A DNA stretch of 64,000 bases from an uncultured Alphaproteobacteria bacterium. Lineage in GTDB: Bacteria > Pseudomonadota > Alphaproteobacteria > CAAHEQ01 > UBA3637. Each line of letters begins with the position of its first letter. Position 1 is the stretch's first letter. Positions 36,816 to 46,599 of the stretch are shown here, piece after piece. Location of the stretch: assembly GCA_947627155.1 (NCBI GenBank), contig CANQUX010000007.1, forward strand, positions 1-64,000. The letters are read 5' to 3'. Below the pieces are notes generated by a model, which saw nothing but the letters and a program-made list of their open reading frames with translations, was not told the origin of the DNA and made no database searches. The translations under genes and the position numbers were made by a program.

Positions 36816-39800
36816 ATGAAAATTTTGAACAGATACATTTTTAAACAACTGATTGTTGCTTTCCTGTTAATTTTACTGGGATTAACAACACTTGTATGGT
36901 TGACTCAATCTCTGCGTATGATTGATATGATTGTCACCCAAGGTGTATCGGTGCGTATTTTCATTCAGATGACTTTGTTGGTCTTGCCGAATTTTTTACA
37001 AATTCTTTCACCGCTGGCGTTGTTTGCCGTTATTTTATTTATTTTCTCCCGAATGCAAAGTGATAAAGAAATTATGGTGATGCAGGCAATCGGTATGTCC
37101 AACGGACAAATTACCCGATCGGTTATTTTACTGTCTGTGATTTTAACGGTTTTCGGTTATGTCATGACTTTGGATTTAATCCCGGCTTCCTATGCCAAAC
37201 TCAATCAACTGCGCTGGCAGGTTCGGAACGATTTATCGCATCTTCTTTTACAGGAAGGCCAATTCAATTCATTTAAAAACGGTTTAACACTTTACATTCG
37301 CGAACGATCATCTGACGGGACGGTACGCGGCGTGATGGCGTATGATGCAAAAGATCCGGAAAAAATTGCCGTGTTGGTTGCCGAAAACGGTTTGATTTTT
37401 CAAGAAGATGATGGTTTTCAACTGATTTTTCACAAAGGAACGCGACAAGAATATAATCCGAACACAAAGAATTTTTCAATTCTGAAATTTGATAAATATA
37501 CCATGTTTTTTAATGATAAAACCAATGCGGAAAATACCAAAAACTCAAATGCTTCCGAATATTCTTTATCTTATTTAATGGCAGCAACACCTCAAAGCGC
37601 CCCGACACCTGCCATGTATCGCAAATATAAAGTGGAAATTATTAAACGACTGACAAAACCTTTATATAACTTAACCTTTGCCTTTCTGGCATTATTCGGC
37701 GTGTTGGCACCGTTTTACAATCGGCGCGGACAAATCGGACGTATTTATTTCGTTATTTTTTGTACTTTATTGGTACAATCTGCCAACTTGGGTTTAGAAA
37801 ATTTAGCAACCAAAAATCTTGTTTTTGCACCGCTGTTGTTTATCAATATTTTTCTGCCCATTCTATTAATATGGTTCTTTTCGGAACACCGTTCATTTAA
37901 ATTTTTCCGATTAAAAAAAGCTGCCGTTGTCATCGGATTAACCGGCGCCGTTCTTTGCAGCACTTTACCGGCAACCGCACAAATAAAAATTGATCCCCAA
38001 ATTAAAATTGAAACAGATCAACCGATTGATTTTGAGGCCGACACATTTTCATACGATAAAAAAAACGATATTGTGACGGCTTCCGGCGATGTTATTGTTT
38101 CACAAAACGGTACAACCGTTAAAACAGATACATTTTCTTTTTATCGGCAAAAAAACTTGGTGGTTATGCCGAATAAAGTGCATATTTATACCAAAGACGG
38201 TACCGTAACAGATGCCGAAAACGTTTCTTTTTCCGCTGACATGAATAATGTTTTGGGCGAGGCTGTTTTTATGCATTTATATGAAGGATCGCATTTAACG
38301 GCAAATCGGCTTAAACGCAAAAATGAAGGACAAACACTCTATTTGAAAAAAGCAGTCTATACTCCTTGCACAACCTGTAACAACGATTCACCCTTATGGC
38401 AAATTACCGCCCGTAATTTTAAACATGATGTTCCGGAAAAAGAAATGATTTTCACGCATTCTTTCTTGGAAGTTAAAGATGTTCCCGTACTTTACATACC
38501 CTATTTAAATATTCCCGACTTTACGGTGAAACGAAAAACCGGGTTACTGGCTCCCAGCTTTTCACACGGATCCGAAATGAAACAAGGAATTAATCTGCCG
38601 TTTTTTGTGAATATTGCCGATAATCAAAACTTAATTTTACAACCAACTTTCGCTTTAAATCATGATCCGCTGGGTATGATTGATTATTCGGCGTTATTTT
38701 CACATGCCCAAGTCAATTTACAAGGCAGCGGCACACGGGATGATGACGGGTCAAATCAAGGACATATTAAAGCTAATATGCGCTATGATTTAAATGATAA
38801 TTGGCGTTTCAGCGGACAATATTATCGCGCTTCAAGCGACACATATTTCCGGCGTTATCGTTTGCCGAACGTTAATACCTCTCAATCTTTTTTACGGTCA
38901 TTTATAACGACCGAGCGATTTGGTGAACAAAATTATTTTAACTTTACAGGTTTTTCTTTTCAAAGTCTTTACCAAAATACCAATTCCAAAGCCGTACCGG
39001 TTTTTATTCCCACCTTGAATTATTCATTGCAATCCGATCCGCTTACAGATAACGGCTTATATGCTTTTTCGGATATTACCGGTGCCATGTATAATAACCG
39101 TCTGCGGTTTAAATCCGATCGCATTTCTTTAAATCAAGGCTTTGCGTTACCCGTTGTAACAAACTGGGGGGCCAATGTTGATTTAAAAGCACAAGTGCGC
39201 GGTGATGCCTACCATGTCGATACGGGAAAAAACAGCTTTGATCATCGCCCTGCAGATGATACATATTCGGCCGGACGCCTCTTCCCGATTGCTTCGGCTA
39301 AAATCAGCTATCCGTTTATCAATGTCGGCACGCAAACGACGCAGGTTTTGGAACCGATTGTTATGTTGATTACATCACCCGTCAGCGGTAATTCTTCCAA
39401 AATTCCCAACATTGACAGTACCGACGTTGATTTTGATGATACAAATTTATTCACCGAAAACCGATTCGTCGGCTATGATCGCGTTGAAAACGGATCACGC
39501 GCCAATTACGGCGTTCAGTGGTCTTTATATGATTACAATAACCGTTCTTTATCTGCTTTATTCGGACAATCCTACCGCTTTTCGGGTGATGATGAATTTG
39601 ATGACATTGTCGGATTAAAATCAAACTTCTCCGATTATGTCGGACGAATGAAAATTGATTATAATAATTTATCTCTTGCCTATCGTTTCCGGTTAGATGA
39701 AAATACATGGGAAGCCAAAAAGAACGAAATTTCATTATCCGGCAAAGGCGGTCCCTTGCATTTAGGAATGAGTTATACCCAACTAAAAGCGGTACAAATT

Positions 39801-40067
39801 GCCAATACTTTTTACAATGAAAGGGAAGAAATTTTGTTTTACGGCTCTTCAAAACTCACGCAAAAGTGGAATTTATCGGGCTTTTATCGATATAATTTGG
39901 CACAAAGTGATAAAGGGCCGACGGAATACGGCGTTGTTTTACAATATGATAATGATTGTACCGCCATTGAGTTTGATTTGAATCGTTCTTTCACGAAAGA
40001 TCGGGATTACGAAGGAGATACATCTTTTGTCGTGAAATTTATTTTAAAAACATTGGGACAAATATAA
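36816..40067 (+). CDS. lptF-lptD: LptF-LptD fusion: LPS export permease joined to the outer-membrane translocon
   Basis: One 1,083-residue frame. Residues 1 to about 362 are LptF, with six membrane helices and a periplasmic loop (MKILNRYIFKQLIVAF, SPLALFAVILFIFSRMQSDK). A basic stretch (EHRSFKFFRLKK) is followed by a signal-peptide-like helix and a cleavage motif (STLPATAQ, near residue 388). The remainder is LptD: an OstA/LptA-like beta domain (FSYDKKNDIVTASGDVIVSQ) and a long beta barrel, with CTTC and a late Cys (DNDCTAIEFDLNRSF) as possible disulfides. Neither an ATG nor a ribosome site lies between the parts. LptF ends in the cytoplasm, so topology would allow signal peptidase to release LptD. 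Confidence 0.9.
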   Translation: MKILNRYIFKQLIVAFLLILLGLTTLVWLTQSLRMIDMIVTQGVSVRIFIQMTLLVLPNFLQILSPLALFAVILFIFSRMQSDKEIMVMQAIGMSNGQITRSVILLSVILTVFGYVMTLDLIPASYAKLNQLRWQVRNDLSHLLLQEGQFNSFKNGLTLYIRERSSDGTVRGVMAYDAKDPEKIAVLVAENGLIFQEDDGFQLIFHKGTRQEYNPNTKNFSILKFDKYTMFFNDKTNAENTKNSNASEYSLSYLMAATPQSAPTPAMYRKYKVEIIKRLTKPLYNLTFAFLALFGVLAPFYNRRGQIGRIYFVIFCTLLVQSANLGLENLATKNLVFAPLLFINIFLPILLIWFFSEHRSFKFFRLKKAAVVIGLTGAVLCSTLPATAQIKIDPQIKIETDQPIDFEADTFSYDKKNDIVTASGDVIVSQNGTTVKTDTFSFYRQKNLVVMPNKVHIYTKDGTVTDAENVSFSADMNNVLGEAVFMHLYEGSHLTANRLKRKNEGQTLYLKKAVYTPCTTCNNDSPLWQITARNFKHDVPEKEMIFTHSFLEVKDVPVLYIPYLNIPDFTVKRKTGLLAPSFSHGSEMKQGINLPFFVNIADNQNLILQPTFALNHDPLGMIDYSALFSHAQVNLQGSGTRDDDGSNQGHIKANMRYDLNDNWRFSGQYYRASSDTYFRRYRLPNVNTSQSFLRSFITTERFGEQNYFNFTGFSFQSLYQNTNSKAVPVFIPTLNYSLQSDPLTDNGLYAFSDITGAMYNNRLRFKSDRISLNQGFALPVVTNWGANVDLKAQVRGDAYHVDTGKNSFDHRPADDTYSAGRLFPIASAKISYPFINVGTQTTQVLEPIVMLITSPVSGNSSKIPNIDSTDVDFDDTNLFTENRFVGYDRVENGSRANYGVQWSLYDYNNRSLSALFGQSYRFSGDDEFDDIVGLKSNFSDYVGRMKIDYNNLSLAYRFRLDENTWEAKKNEISLSGKGGPLHLGMSYTQLKAVQIANTFYNEREEILFYGSSKLTQKWNLSGFYRYNLAQSDKGPTEYGVVLQYDNDCTAIEFDLNRSFTKDRDYEGDTSFVVKFILKTLGQI

Positions 40068-40080
40068 CAAAGAGGAAAAA

Positions 40081-41259
40081 ATGTTAAAATACGGATTGAT
40101 TTTATTGATTTTGTTGTTCGGTTATTCGGCGCAAGCCGGCCAAATTGTGGCAACGGTTAACGATGAACCGATTTCCAGCTTTGATGTGGAAGCTCGTGCA
40201 AAACTTATTGCCGTTCAACGGGCAGAATATTTAAACAATAAACGAAAGGCGCAATATATTAAAGAAGCACTTGATTTAATTATTGATGAAAAAGTAAAAA
40301 ATATTGAAGCAAAAAAATATGGTTTTACGGTTACCGATACCGATGTTGCCCAAGCCATTGCACACCTCGAAAAGCAAAACAATTTAAAACCGGGGGAAAT
40401 GAAAACAATGCTTGCCAAAAACGGGGTACCGATTGAAGTATTGCAAAATCAGCTTAAAACCGATTTGTTATGGTTACAGGTCATTCAAAAACAACATGAT
40501 ACCACCATGACGGTACTGCCGGCTGAAATTGAAAAGAAAAAACAGGAACTGCGGGCAAAACTCAAAGAAGAAGAGTTTTACGTTTTTGAAATTTTAATTT
40601 CAGGCAAAAAAGAAGCCGAACAATGCTATAAAGAATTGCGCAGCGGTACGCCTTTTGATAAAGTGGTTGCCAAATATTCCAAAGCTCCCACAAAAGATGT
40701 CGGCGGTGAAGTCGGTTGGATAAAACCCAACCATTATTCCAAAGAAATTACGGCTGTTTTACGACAATTGAACATTGGGGATTTATCGGCACCGTTAAAA
40801 ACCAAAAACGGTTATTTAATTTTATTACTGCAAGATAAAAAAACACCGCTTTATTCCGATTCCGTCACGTTATGGGAATTGGCACAAATGGCTATGCCGA
40901 CAAAAGAAGCTGTTCAATTTGAAAAAGAATTAACTGCTTTAAATACCTGTGCATCGTTTCTTGATTTTGCCAACGCACATGCTATTAAGGAATCAGTTAA
41001 ATCCGGCTTGGTGGCACCCGATCAATTACCGAGCGAGTTGAAAGAAATTTTATCCAAAGAACCCGTTAAAACAGTCATCGGTCCCGTTCGCACCCAAGAC
41101 GCCGACGTGTTTTTTATGAAATGCGCCATTCGAACAAAAAAAGTTTTGCCGGACGATGATATCATTAAAGCACAAATTGAAAATGACAAAATGGAAGCGC
41201 TTTCTCAGAAATTGTTAAGAAATGCGAAGCGGTTTGTTGTGATTGAACGGAAAAAATAA
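40081..41259 (+). CDS. surA: Periplasmic chaperone and peptidyl-prolyl isomerase SurA
   Basis: A 392-residue exported protein with a signal peptide (LLILLFGYSAQAG). The SurA N-terminal domain (IVATVNDEPISSFDVEARA) is followed by one parvulin domain (LRSGTPFDKVVAKYSKAPTK, then GGEVGWIKPNHYSKEI) and a C-terminal part. It assists folding of outer-membrane proteins and would act on the LptD barrel encoded just upstream, 13 bp away, in the same operon. Confidence 0.88.
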   Translation: MLKYGLILLILLFGYSAQAGQIVATVNDEPISSFDVEARAKLIAVQRAEYLNNKRKAQYIKEALDLIIDEKVKNIEAKKYGFTVTDTDVAQAIAHLEKQNNLKPGEMKTMLAKNGVPIEVLQNQLKTDLLWLQVIQKQHDTTMTVLPAEIEKKKQELRAKLKEEEFYVFEILISGKKEAEQCYKELRSGTPFDKVVAKYSKAPTKDVGGEVGWIKPNHYSKEITAVLRQLNIGDLSAPLKTKNGYLILLLQDKKTPLYSDSVTLWELAQMAMPTKEAVQFEKELTALNTCASFLDFANAHAIKESVKSGLVAPDQLPSELKEILSKEPVKTVIGPVRTQDADVFFMKCAIRTKKVLPDDDIIKAQIENDKMEALSQKLLRNAKRFVVIERKK

Positions 41260-41273
41260 AAAAAAGGGGTCTT

Positions 41274-42137
41274 ATGAAAACAAAAAAAATCAAAACAACA
41301 CTGATTGACGGCAAAAAAATAGCTGCTAAAATTGAAAAAACCTTAAAACAAGAAATTGCCTCTTTTTCCAAAAAACCCGGTTTAGCCGTTATTTTAGCAG
41401 GAGATAATCCCGCCAGTTTAATTTATGTGACACACAAGAAAAAAACGGCCGAAAGAATTGGTATCAATGCACAAATATACCATTTATCCCCCGTGATCAC
41501 ACAAGATGCGTTAATTGCCTTTATTGAAGAACTCAATCAAAATCCGACCGTTCACGGCATTATCGTTCAGTTGCCCTTACCGGCACACATCAACGAAAAT
41601 GCCGCGTTGGAAGCCATTTGTCCGCAAAAAGACATTGACGGACTCCATCCTCAAAATCTGGGACAACTGTTTATCGGACAACCGACTTTCATTCCCTGTA
41701 CACCGCTTGCGTGTTTGACATTGCTCAAAAGCGTATGTAAAAATCTGACGGGAAAAACGGCCGTTGTTGTGGGTCGTTCCCGCTTGGTAGGGAAACCGAC
41801 GGCACAATTATTACTGAATGAACAATGCACCGTGATTCAGGCACATTCCAAAACAAAGAATTTACAAAAAATATGCCGTACGGCCGATATTATTGTTTCG
41901 GCAACGGGACACGCCGGATTAATTCGAAAATCCTATGTGAAAAAAGGGGCTGTTTTAATTGATGTGGGAATTATTCGTCTGGCTGATAAAAAAATAACGG
42001 GAGATGTGGCTTTTAACGAAATGATCGGACATGCCAAAGCCGTTACGCCGGTACCGGGCGGAGTCGGGCCGATGACCGTTATTACTTTAATGCAAAATCT
42101 GGTTACGGCCTATCATCGAAACGAAAAAAATATTTGA
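41274..42137 (+). CDS. folD: Bifunctional methylenetetrahydrofolate dehydrogenase/cyclohydrolase
   Basis: A 287-residue enzyme that interconverts 5,10-methylene-, methenyl- and 10-formyl-THF. The catalytic Lys region is SLIYVTHKKKTAERIG, the substrate loop is QLPLPAHI, the NADP site is VVVGRSRLVGKPTAQLL, and the C-terminal signature is TPVPGGVGPMTVITL. Its ribosome site GGGG lies within a short gap after surA. It is the last gene of this operon. Confidence is high. Confidence 0.96.
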   Translation: MKTKKIKTTLIDGKKIAAKIEKTLKQEIASFSKKPGLAVILAGDNPASLIYVTHKKKTAERIGINAQIYHLSPVITQDALIAFIEELNQNPTVHGIIVQLPLPAHINENAALEAICPQKDIDGLHPQNLGQLFIGQPTFIPCTPLACLTLLKSVCKNLTGKTAVVVGRSRLVGKPTAQLLLNEQCTVIQAHSKTKNLQKICRTADIIVSATGHAGLIRKSYVKKGAVLIDVGIIRLADKKITGDVAFNEMIGHAKAVTPVPGGVGPMTVITLMQNLVTAYHRNEKNI

Positions 42138-42181
42138 AAAATATCATTTTTTTATTTTTTTCATTAATATCTAAAAAATAC

Positions 42182-42209
42182 TTGCAATTTTTCATAAATG
42201 GTGTAAAAT
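42182..42209 (+). promoter_or_regulatory. Promoter of the type IV secretion operon
   Basis: TTGCAA (42182-42187), a 16-bp gap, TAAAAT (42204-42209), 38 bp before the ATG of the first gene. Confidence 0.55.
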
Positions 42210-42247
42210 AAAAGTATATGGGGTATTATATTCTTTGAGGAGGGCAA

Positions 42248-43186
42248 ATGATAAAAGGATATCAACGTTTATTCTTATCATTGGGCGGATTTCTGCTTTG
42301 TTTTTTTATAACAACACCCGGTTTCGGACAAACAATGCTGATTTATGGTATGGGTGTGACTGCCGAAGCTGCCGAAGCAGCAACGGAAGATATGAAAACG
42401 GTTCGAAAGCCTATTTCAGTAGTTAATCAGCAAACACAAGCACTTATCAGCGGTTTTACCGAACAACTGAACAGCTTAACCGAAACCATACAAAGTGATG
42501 TGATGGATAAGGTCAATGAATATAAAGATAAGATAAACAGCGATATTTCAGACAGAGCACAAAAAGCAAACGACTGGATGGATAAGAAAAAACAAGCAGC
42601 CGATTCATGGATGGAAGATCAGGCAAACAGCGCCGGTGATTGGATCAGCGATCAATTTTCTTCATCAAGCCCCGGATCCGGTTTCAGTATTGATGATAAA
42701 ACCAAAAAAAACGTGAAAGGTGCTTTTACCGCCATGGGAAAATTAGCCGCACCTGCATCAGCTTTGGCATCCGGCAATTTGGCGGGCGGTTCAATGTTAT
42801 TGGGTCAAACTTTATTCTTGGGAAAAACCAACACGGAAGACAAACTGTCTTCTTATGATGCAACATCCGTTCAAAGAAACGTGAAACAATACATTGAAGA
42901 TGCAACCGCAACAACATTGGGCGATGCAACAAAAATCATTAATGTCTCTACAAAATATACCGAAAAAGACGGAACGGCAAAAGAAGCCAGTACGGCAGCC
43001 AACAAAGCCATTAACATTCGAGAAGATATTAAAAACGCAACGGAAATGGGAATTTCCATGAATGTTATGACAAACACATTGCTTTCCATGGATATTACCA
43101 ATTTATCCATTCAAAGTGCTTTAATTTACGGAGAGTTAAACAATATGAAAAACATGACCATCAGAGTTATGGATTTCGGAGGGTAA
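42248..43186 (+). CDS. Exported protein 1 of the secretion locus
   Basis: A 312-residue protein not recognised at the sequence level. It has a long signal peptide (GGFLLCFFITTPGFGQ). The mature protein is helical and low in Cys, with coiled-coil stretches (QALISGFTEQLNSLTETI) and a repeated polar helix (WMDKKKQAADSWMEDQ). GAGGAGG lies 8 bp upstream. It starts the secretion operon; by position and build it could be a VirB5-like surface or pilus protein, which is an inference. Confidence 0.7.
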   Translation: MIKGYQRLFLSLGGFLLCFFITTPGFGQTMLIYGMGVTAEAAEAATEDMKTVRKPISVVNQQTQALISGFTEQLNSLTETIQSDVMDKVNEYKDKINSDISDRAQKANDWMDKKKQAADSWMEDQANSAGDWISDQFSSSSPGSGFSIDDKTKKNVKGAFTAMGKLAAPASALASGNLAGGSMLLGQTLFLGKTNTEDKLSSYDATSVQRNVKQYIEDATATTLGDATKIINVSTKYTEKDGTAKEASTAANKAINIREDIKNATEMGISMNVMTNTLLSMDITNLSIQSALIYGELNNMKNMTIRVMDFGG

Positions 43187-43188
43187 TC

Positions 43189-44121
43189 ATGAACTCAAAA
43201 CTTTTCTTCCTAACTCTTTTTGTGATACTGTTTTCGTTCAAAGCACTCGCACAAGTGCCGGCAATGGATCCGCATGAATTGGCACAATCGGCTAAAACAT
43301 TATCAACCAGTGTTGAAGATTTGAACAAAGAAATTGATCAAACACAAAAGGAAATTAAGCAATTGACGGATTTCGGCTCACTCACGGCAGGATTGATGTC
43401 AAGCATTCAGGGGCTTGCCGGTTTGCCGGGAACGCTTTTGGAGGGCGTATTGGATATAAACTTTTTATTTCCGAAAATCAGTGATGATGCCAAATCAGCC
43501 TTTCCGCAAAATACTGAACCGGATCAATTAGATAAAATGACAGGCGGTGCCGCCAGTGCCGCAAAAGGATTGGTGTCGGGCAGTGAAAAAAATGATAAAT
43601 TACCCGAAGGGGAAGAAGCCAAAAGCATTGCAAAGTCTATGCAGGTAGAAAACAGTGACGATTGTGTAGGCAGCAGTGATTCCGACATTGTCGGAGCGGC
43701 ACAAGGAGCCATCGGAGCAGTAACCGGCGGTTCCGGAGTAAAAAAATGTCCGACCGGTACCGAAACAGCAGCCAAACGGCAACAATTGGGAAAGTCGAAA
43801 CAGGCGTTTGCCCGATTTACGTTAGCTACCGGTTTGGTTAATCGCACGTTGGCCTATCGCACCATCCTCAATAATAAAAAAGAAACACAAGCTTCAACCG
43901 GTTCTGCCGATACCATCCGAAAAGCTCACACCACCAAAACAACCGGTATTGCCGCCATGGCCGATACTTACAATCGTTTGCTTTTTTCGCAGGCTGTCGG
44001 AAACGGATTGCAGGCATTTAAATCAATGGATCAAATTGAAGGCCGTATCAATCTCAGTGTTCCGGTGTTACCGACAGGTGCAGGGAATGCTTTGGGATCA
44101 ATCGGAGGAATTCTGAAATGA
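43189..44121 (+). CDS. Exported protein 2 of the secretion locus
   Basis: A 310-residue protein with a signal peptide (FVILFSFKALAQ). A coiled-coil segment follows (AKTLSTSVEDLNKEIDQTQK), then a Gly/Ala/Ser-rich middle with a pair of Cys (SDDCVGSS, VKKCPTG) that may form a disulfide, and a helical C-terminus. Not recognised. It starts 2 bp after the previous gene and its stop overlaps the next start (ATGA). Exported proteins 1-5 share the same layout of signal peptide, coiled coil and polar helices. Confidence 0.7.
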   Translation: MNSKLFFLTLFVILFSFKALAQVPAMDPHELAQSAKTLSTSVEDLNKEIDQTQKEIKQLTDFGSLTAGLMSSIQGLAGLPGTLLEGVLDINFLFPKISDDAKSAFPQNTEPDQLDKMTGGAASAAKGLVSGSEKNDKLPEGEEAKSIAKSMQVENSDDCVGSSDSDIVGAAQGAIGAVTGGSGVKKCPTGTETAAKRQQLGKSKQAFARFTLATGLVNRTLAYRTILNNKKETQASTGSADTIRKAHTTKTTGIAAMADTYNRLLFSQAVGNGLQAFKSMDQIEGRINLSVPVLPTGAGNALGSIGGILK

Positions 44122-44924
44122 AAAAACATTTATTACTCTTATTGGTTAGTTTGAGTATTTCATCTTCCGCAATGGCGCAAGGTTATGTCATTACGGAATG
44201 GATGAGCTTTGTGGAACGAACGTTACAACAGGTAACCGAGGAAATTTCAAACTTTGATTTTGATGATATTCTCGGCACAAAAAAAGAAGAACAACAATCA
44301 CAAGATCCTTCTGCTGACGGAAATCCTGCCGTTAATGAAAATGCCAGCAGTGTTCCCGTTTCCGAATTTCCGCCATATGCCTATGCAAGTTTAAGAACGG
44401 AATTATCAAAAGAAAATCCCTCCATTCCGACTGTTAATACGTTGATTAAAGACTCTTTAACCTTTAAATCCGAAACAACGGAAAAAGAAGGAGATGCTTA
44501 TTTAAAAGGCGGCGACTTTGAAGTGAATGAAAAAACTTTAACCACAAAAAACAACATAAAAATTGCGCCCGATAAGAATGAAAGCTCTGCCAAAAACACG
44601 TTAGAAAAACAACAGGCACAAGCTATTGTTGTTTATGCAAATGCCCGAGCATTGGCACGGCGAACACTTGATTTAATTGACAAGGCCAATGATGACGCCC
44701 AAACCATGGCCAATGAAAAAAATCAAAAATCAACAACGGGATCATTATACAAAACAACAGCGGCATCTTTAATTTTCAGAACACACATGCTGTTAAATGA
44801 AATTGCCACGTTACGCAACAGTTATATTGAAATTTTATCCATTGATACCATTCAGGGAGAAGAAGCACCTCCCTCAACAACGGATCAATTAACGGGAATG
44901 GTAAAAGGTATGGTCGGAAAATAA
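44118..44924 (+). CDS. Exported protein 3 of the secretion locus
   Basis: A 268-residue protein with a signal peptide (LLLLVSLSISSSAMAQ). The mature part opens YVITEWMSFVERTLQQVTEE, has an acidic Gln-rich linker, and ends in long helices (RTLDLIDKANDDAQTMANEK, FRTHMLLNEIATLRNSYIEI). The late helices with an Arg-Asn-x-Tyr pattern resemble those of VirB5-type proteins, but this is weak. Coupled to the preceding gene. Confidence 0.65.
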   Translation: MKKHLLLLLVSLSISSSAMAQGYVITEWMSFVERTLQQVTEEISNFDFDDILGTKKEEQQSQDPSADGNPAVNENASSVPVSEFPPYAYASLRTELSKENPSIPTVNTLIKDSLTFKSETTEKEGDAYLKGGDFEVNEKTLTTKNNIKIAPDKNESSAKNTLEKQQAQAIVVYANARALARRTLDLIDKANDDAQTMANEKNQKSTTGSLYKTTAASLIFRTHMLLNEIATLRNSYIEILSIDTIQGEEAPPSTTDQLTGMVKGMVGK

Positions 44925-44936
44925 GGAGAAAATAAC

Positions 44937-45746
44937 ATGAAAAAAATATGGATTCTTTTAGGTCTTTTCTTATTCATTCCGACAGTCGTTCTTGCCGTTT
45001 GTCCGGCAACAACAAACAACCCGCCGCGAACCGTTAAAGGCACAATGAAGCAAGTTAAAAATTTTATTGTCGAAAAATATGAAGAATTATCAGAAACGGC
45101 AGAAGATCAGAAAAAAACAGCCAAATCCGGCAATCAAGATTGTCAAAACAGTCCGAAAAACACGGAAAATCAATCCATTAAAATAAAAGTTTATGAATAT
45201 TTGGCAGATAAAGTCATCGGACAGAACGATGATACGGAAGAATTTTTAACACCGACAAAAGATTTTACGGAAGCACGCAGAGAAGTCAAAGCAAAATTAT
45301 TTCAACCGGCGCCGCCGCAATTAACGGAAAAAGGCGAATGGGTACAGGAACATATCGGTTTTAATGCACAGACATTCGGTAAAGTCGGTAATACGATTGA
45401 TCAAATACAAGCGCTGATTCGGCGAGATGAATATGCCAATGCCGTTGCCTCCAAAAATTTGGAAATTTCAACGGAATTACGTAAAAAAGTATTGGAAGAT
45501 ATTGCTTCCACGCAACAAGCCGCAACAGACGGATGCAATCAATTGCAAGGGTTAGTTTTGGAAAACAGAAATTTAGGGGCATTGGTTGCTGAAACGGCTT
45601 CCGATATTACCATACAAATTTTAACGCTTGAATCCATGGCTGCCCGAAACCTTCAAAAGGAAGAAATTTCTTTGGTGCCGCTGCCAAAAGTACCCCAAAA
45701 GAAAGAAAACGGTGATCAAACAAAACTCGGCGGAACAGGAAAATGA
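44937..45746 (+). CDS. Exported protein 4 of the secretion locus
   Basis: A 269-residue protein with a signal peptide (LLGLFLFIPTVVLAVCP). The mature part is Lys/Glu-rich with long helices (NFIVEKYEELSETAEDQK; LNFAT-free polar middle) and a few Cys residues (CPATTNN, NQDCQNS, DGCNQLQG). AAGGAG is well placed before the ATG. Not recognised. The ATG of the next gene lies 20 bp after its stop. Confidence 0.65.
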   Translation: MKKIWILLGLFLFIPTVVLAVCPATTNNPPRTVKGTMKQVKNFIVEKYEELSETAEDQKKTAKSGNQDCQNSPKNTENQSIKIKVYEYLADKVIGQNDDTEEFLTPTKDFTEARREVKAKLFQPAPPQLTEKGEWVQEHIGFNAQTFGKVGNTIDQIQALIRRDEYANAVASKNLEISTELRKKVLEDIASTQQAATDGCNQLQGLVLENRNLGALVAETASDITIQILTLESMAARNLQKEEISLVPLPKVPQKKENGDQTKLGGTGK

Positions 45747-45765
45747 AACCGGAGGAGAACAAAAA

Positions 45766-46590
45766 ATGAGACAAATTAAAAAAGGATTTATTTACATATC
45801 AATGGCTTGTTTCCTTTCGTTTTCAAGCTTAACGGCTTACGGTGAATGTCTTGTTTTCCCACCGGTTTGCCCGATTGAAATGTGCGGGTATCAAACACAG
45901 GACAGCCCGAACGAACAAATGCTTCAAAAAACGGTTTCCACCTATAAAGCAACCAAAAAAGTTGTTAAAGCCACACGAAAATCACTCAATCACATTGTCA
46001 GTATGGCAACTTCTTTACCGGCTTCCATATCCAGTTTAGCCTTAAAAGCCATGATGTGGCCGTTTAAAAAACTCGGTGATTTGTTTGGATTAACCGAAGA
46101 TGCGGTGGACGAAGACACGCAAGGAATTACACAGGATAATTCGCACGGTGATATCAGCATCAGTGAACGCATTACGCGCGATTTAAAGGCCTATGCCACC
46201 GAACCGCAAACAGCTGTTGAAGTTAAAGAATTTAACAAAAAACGGCGGCAATATATTCGGCAGCAGGCCACCATTACGTTAATGGCACGGGTTTTAACGC
46301 TTAAAGCAAAACTTAAAGATATTAAAGATGTTATGGAGGAAACAAAAGCACAAGTTCAAAAAAATGTGTCTGCTTCCGGCGGAGAACCGAACAAAACAAC
46401 ATATAACGAATCAGCGTTAATTAAAACCAACTATGAATTAAGACAGGCATGGTTTAAATTATTAGCTATTCAACGGCACATTGAAGCCGTAAAATTGGAG
46501 TATGCCGCCAATCAGGCAATGGCGGGTATGAAAATGATTAAAACAGTACCGACAATTGCCGGTAACAACAAAAACAGCAAAACAAAATAA
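45766..46590 (+). CDS. Exported protein 5 of the secretion locus
   Basis: A 274-residue protein. The start at 45766 follows GGAGGAG and gives a proper signal peptide (FIYISMACFLSFSSLTAYG); the longer frame inside the previous gene does not. The mature N-terminus has three Cys (ECLVFPPVCPIEMCGY). Helical polar sequence follows, then RQAWFKLLAIQRHIEAVKLE near the end. Not recognised. It shares general features with its four upstream neighbours. Confidence 0.68.
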   Translation: MRQIKKGFIYISMACFLSFSSLTAYGECLVFPPVCPIEMCGYQTQDSPNEQMLQKTVSTYKATKKVVKATRKSLNHIVSMATSLPASISSLALKAMMWPFKKLGDLFGLTEDAVDEDTQGITQDNSHGDISISERITRDLKAYATEPQTAVEVKEFNKKRRQYIRQQATITLMARVLTLKAKLKDIKDVMEETKAQVQKNVSASGGEPNKTTYNESALIKTNYELRQAWFKLLAIQRHIEAVKLEYAANQAMAGMKMIKTVPTIAGNNKNSKTK

Positions 46591-46599
46591 GGGGGTTAC

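Noticed and set aside
36816-40067. Treating the LptF-LptD join as a sequencing error
   Set aside because: There is no start codon, ribosome site or frame change at the join, and the topology is consistent; an error still cannot be excluded without reads.
45628-45765. Longer N-terminus for exported protein 5
   Set aside because: The extension lies inside the previous gene, hides the signal peptide and ignores a strong ribosome site before 45766.
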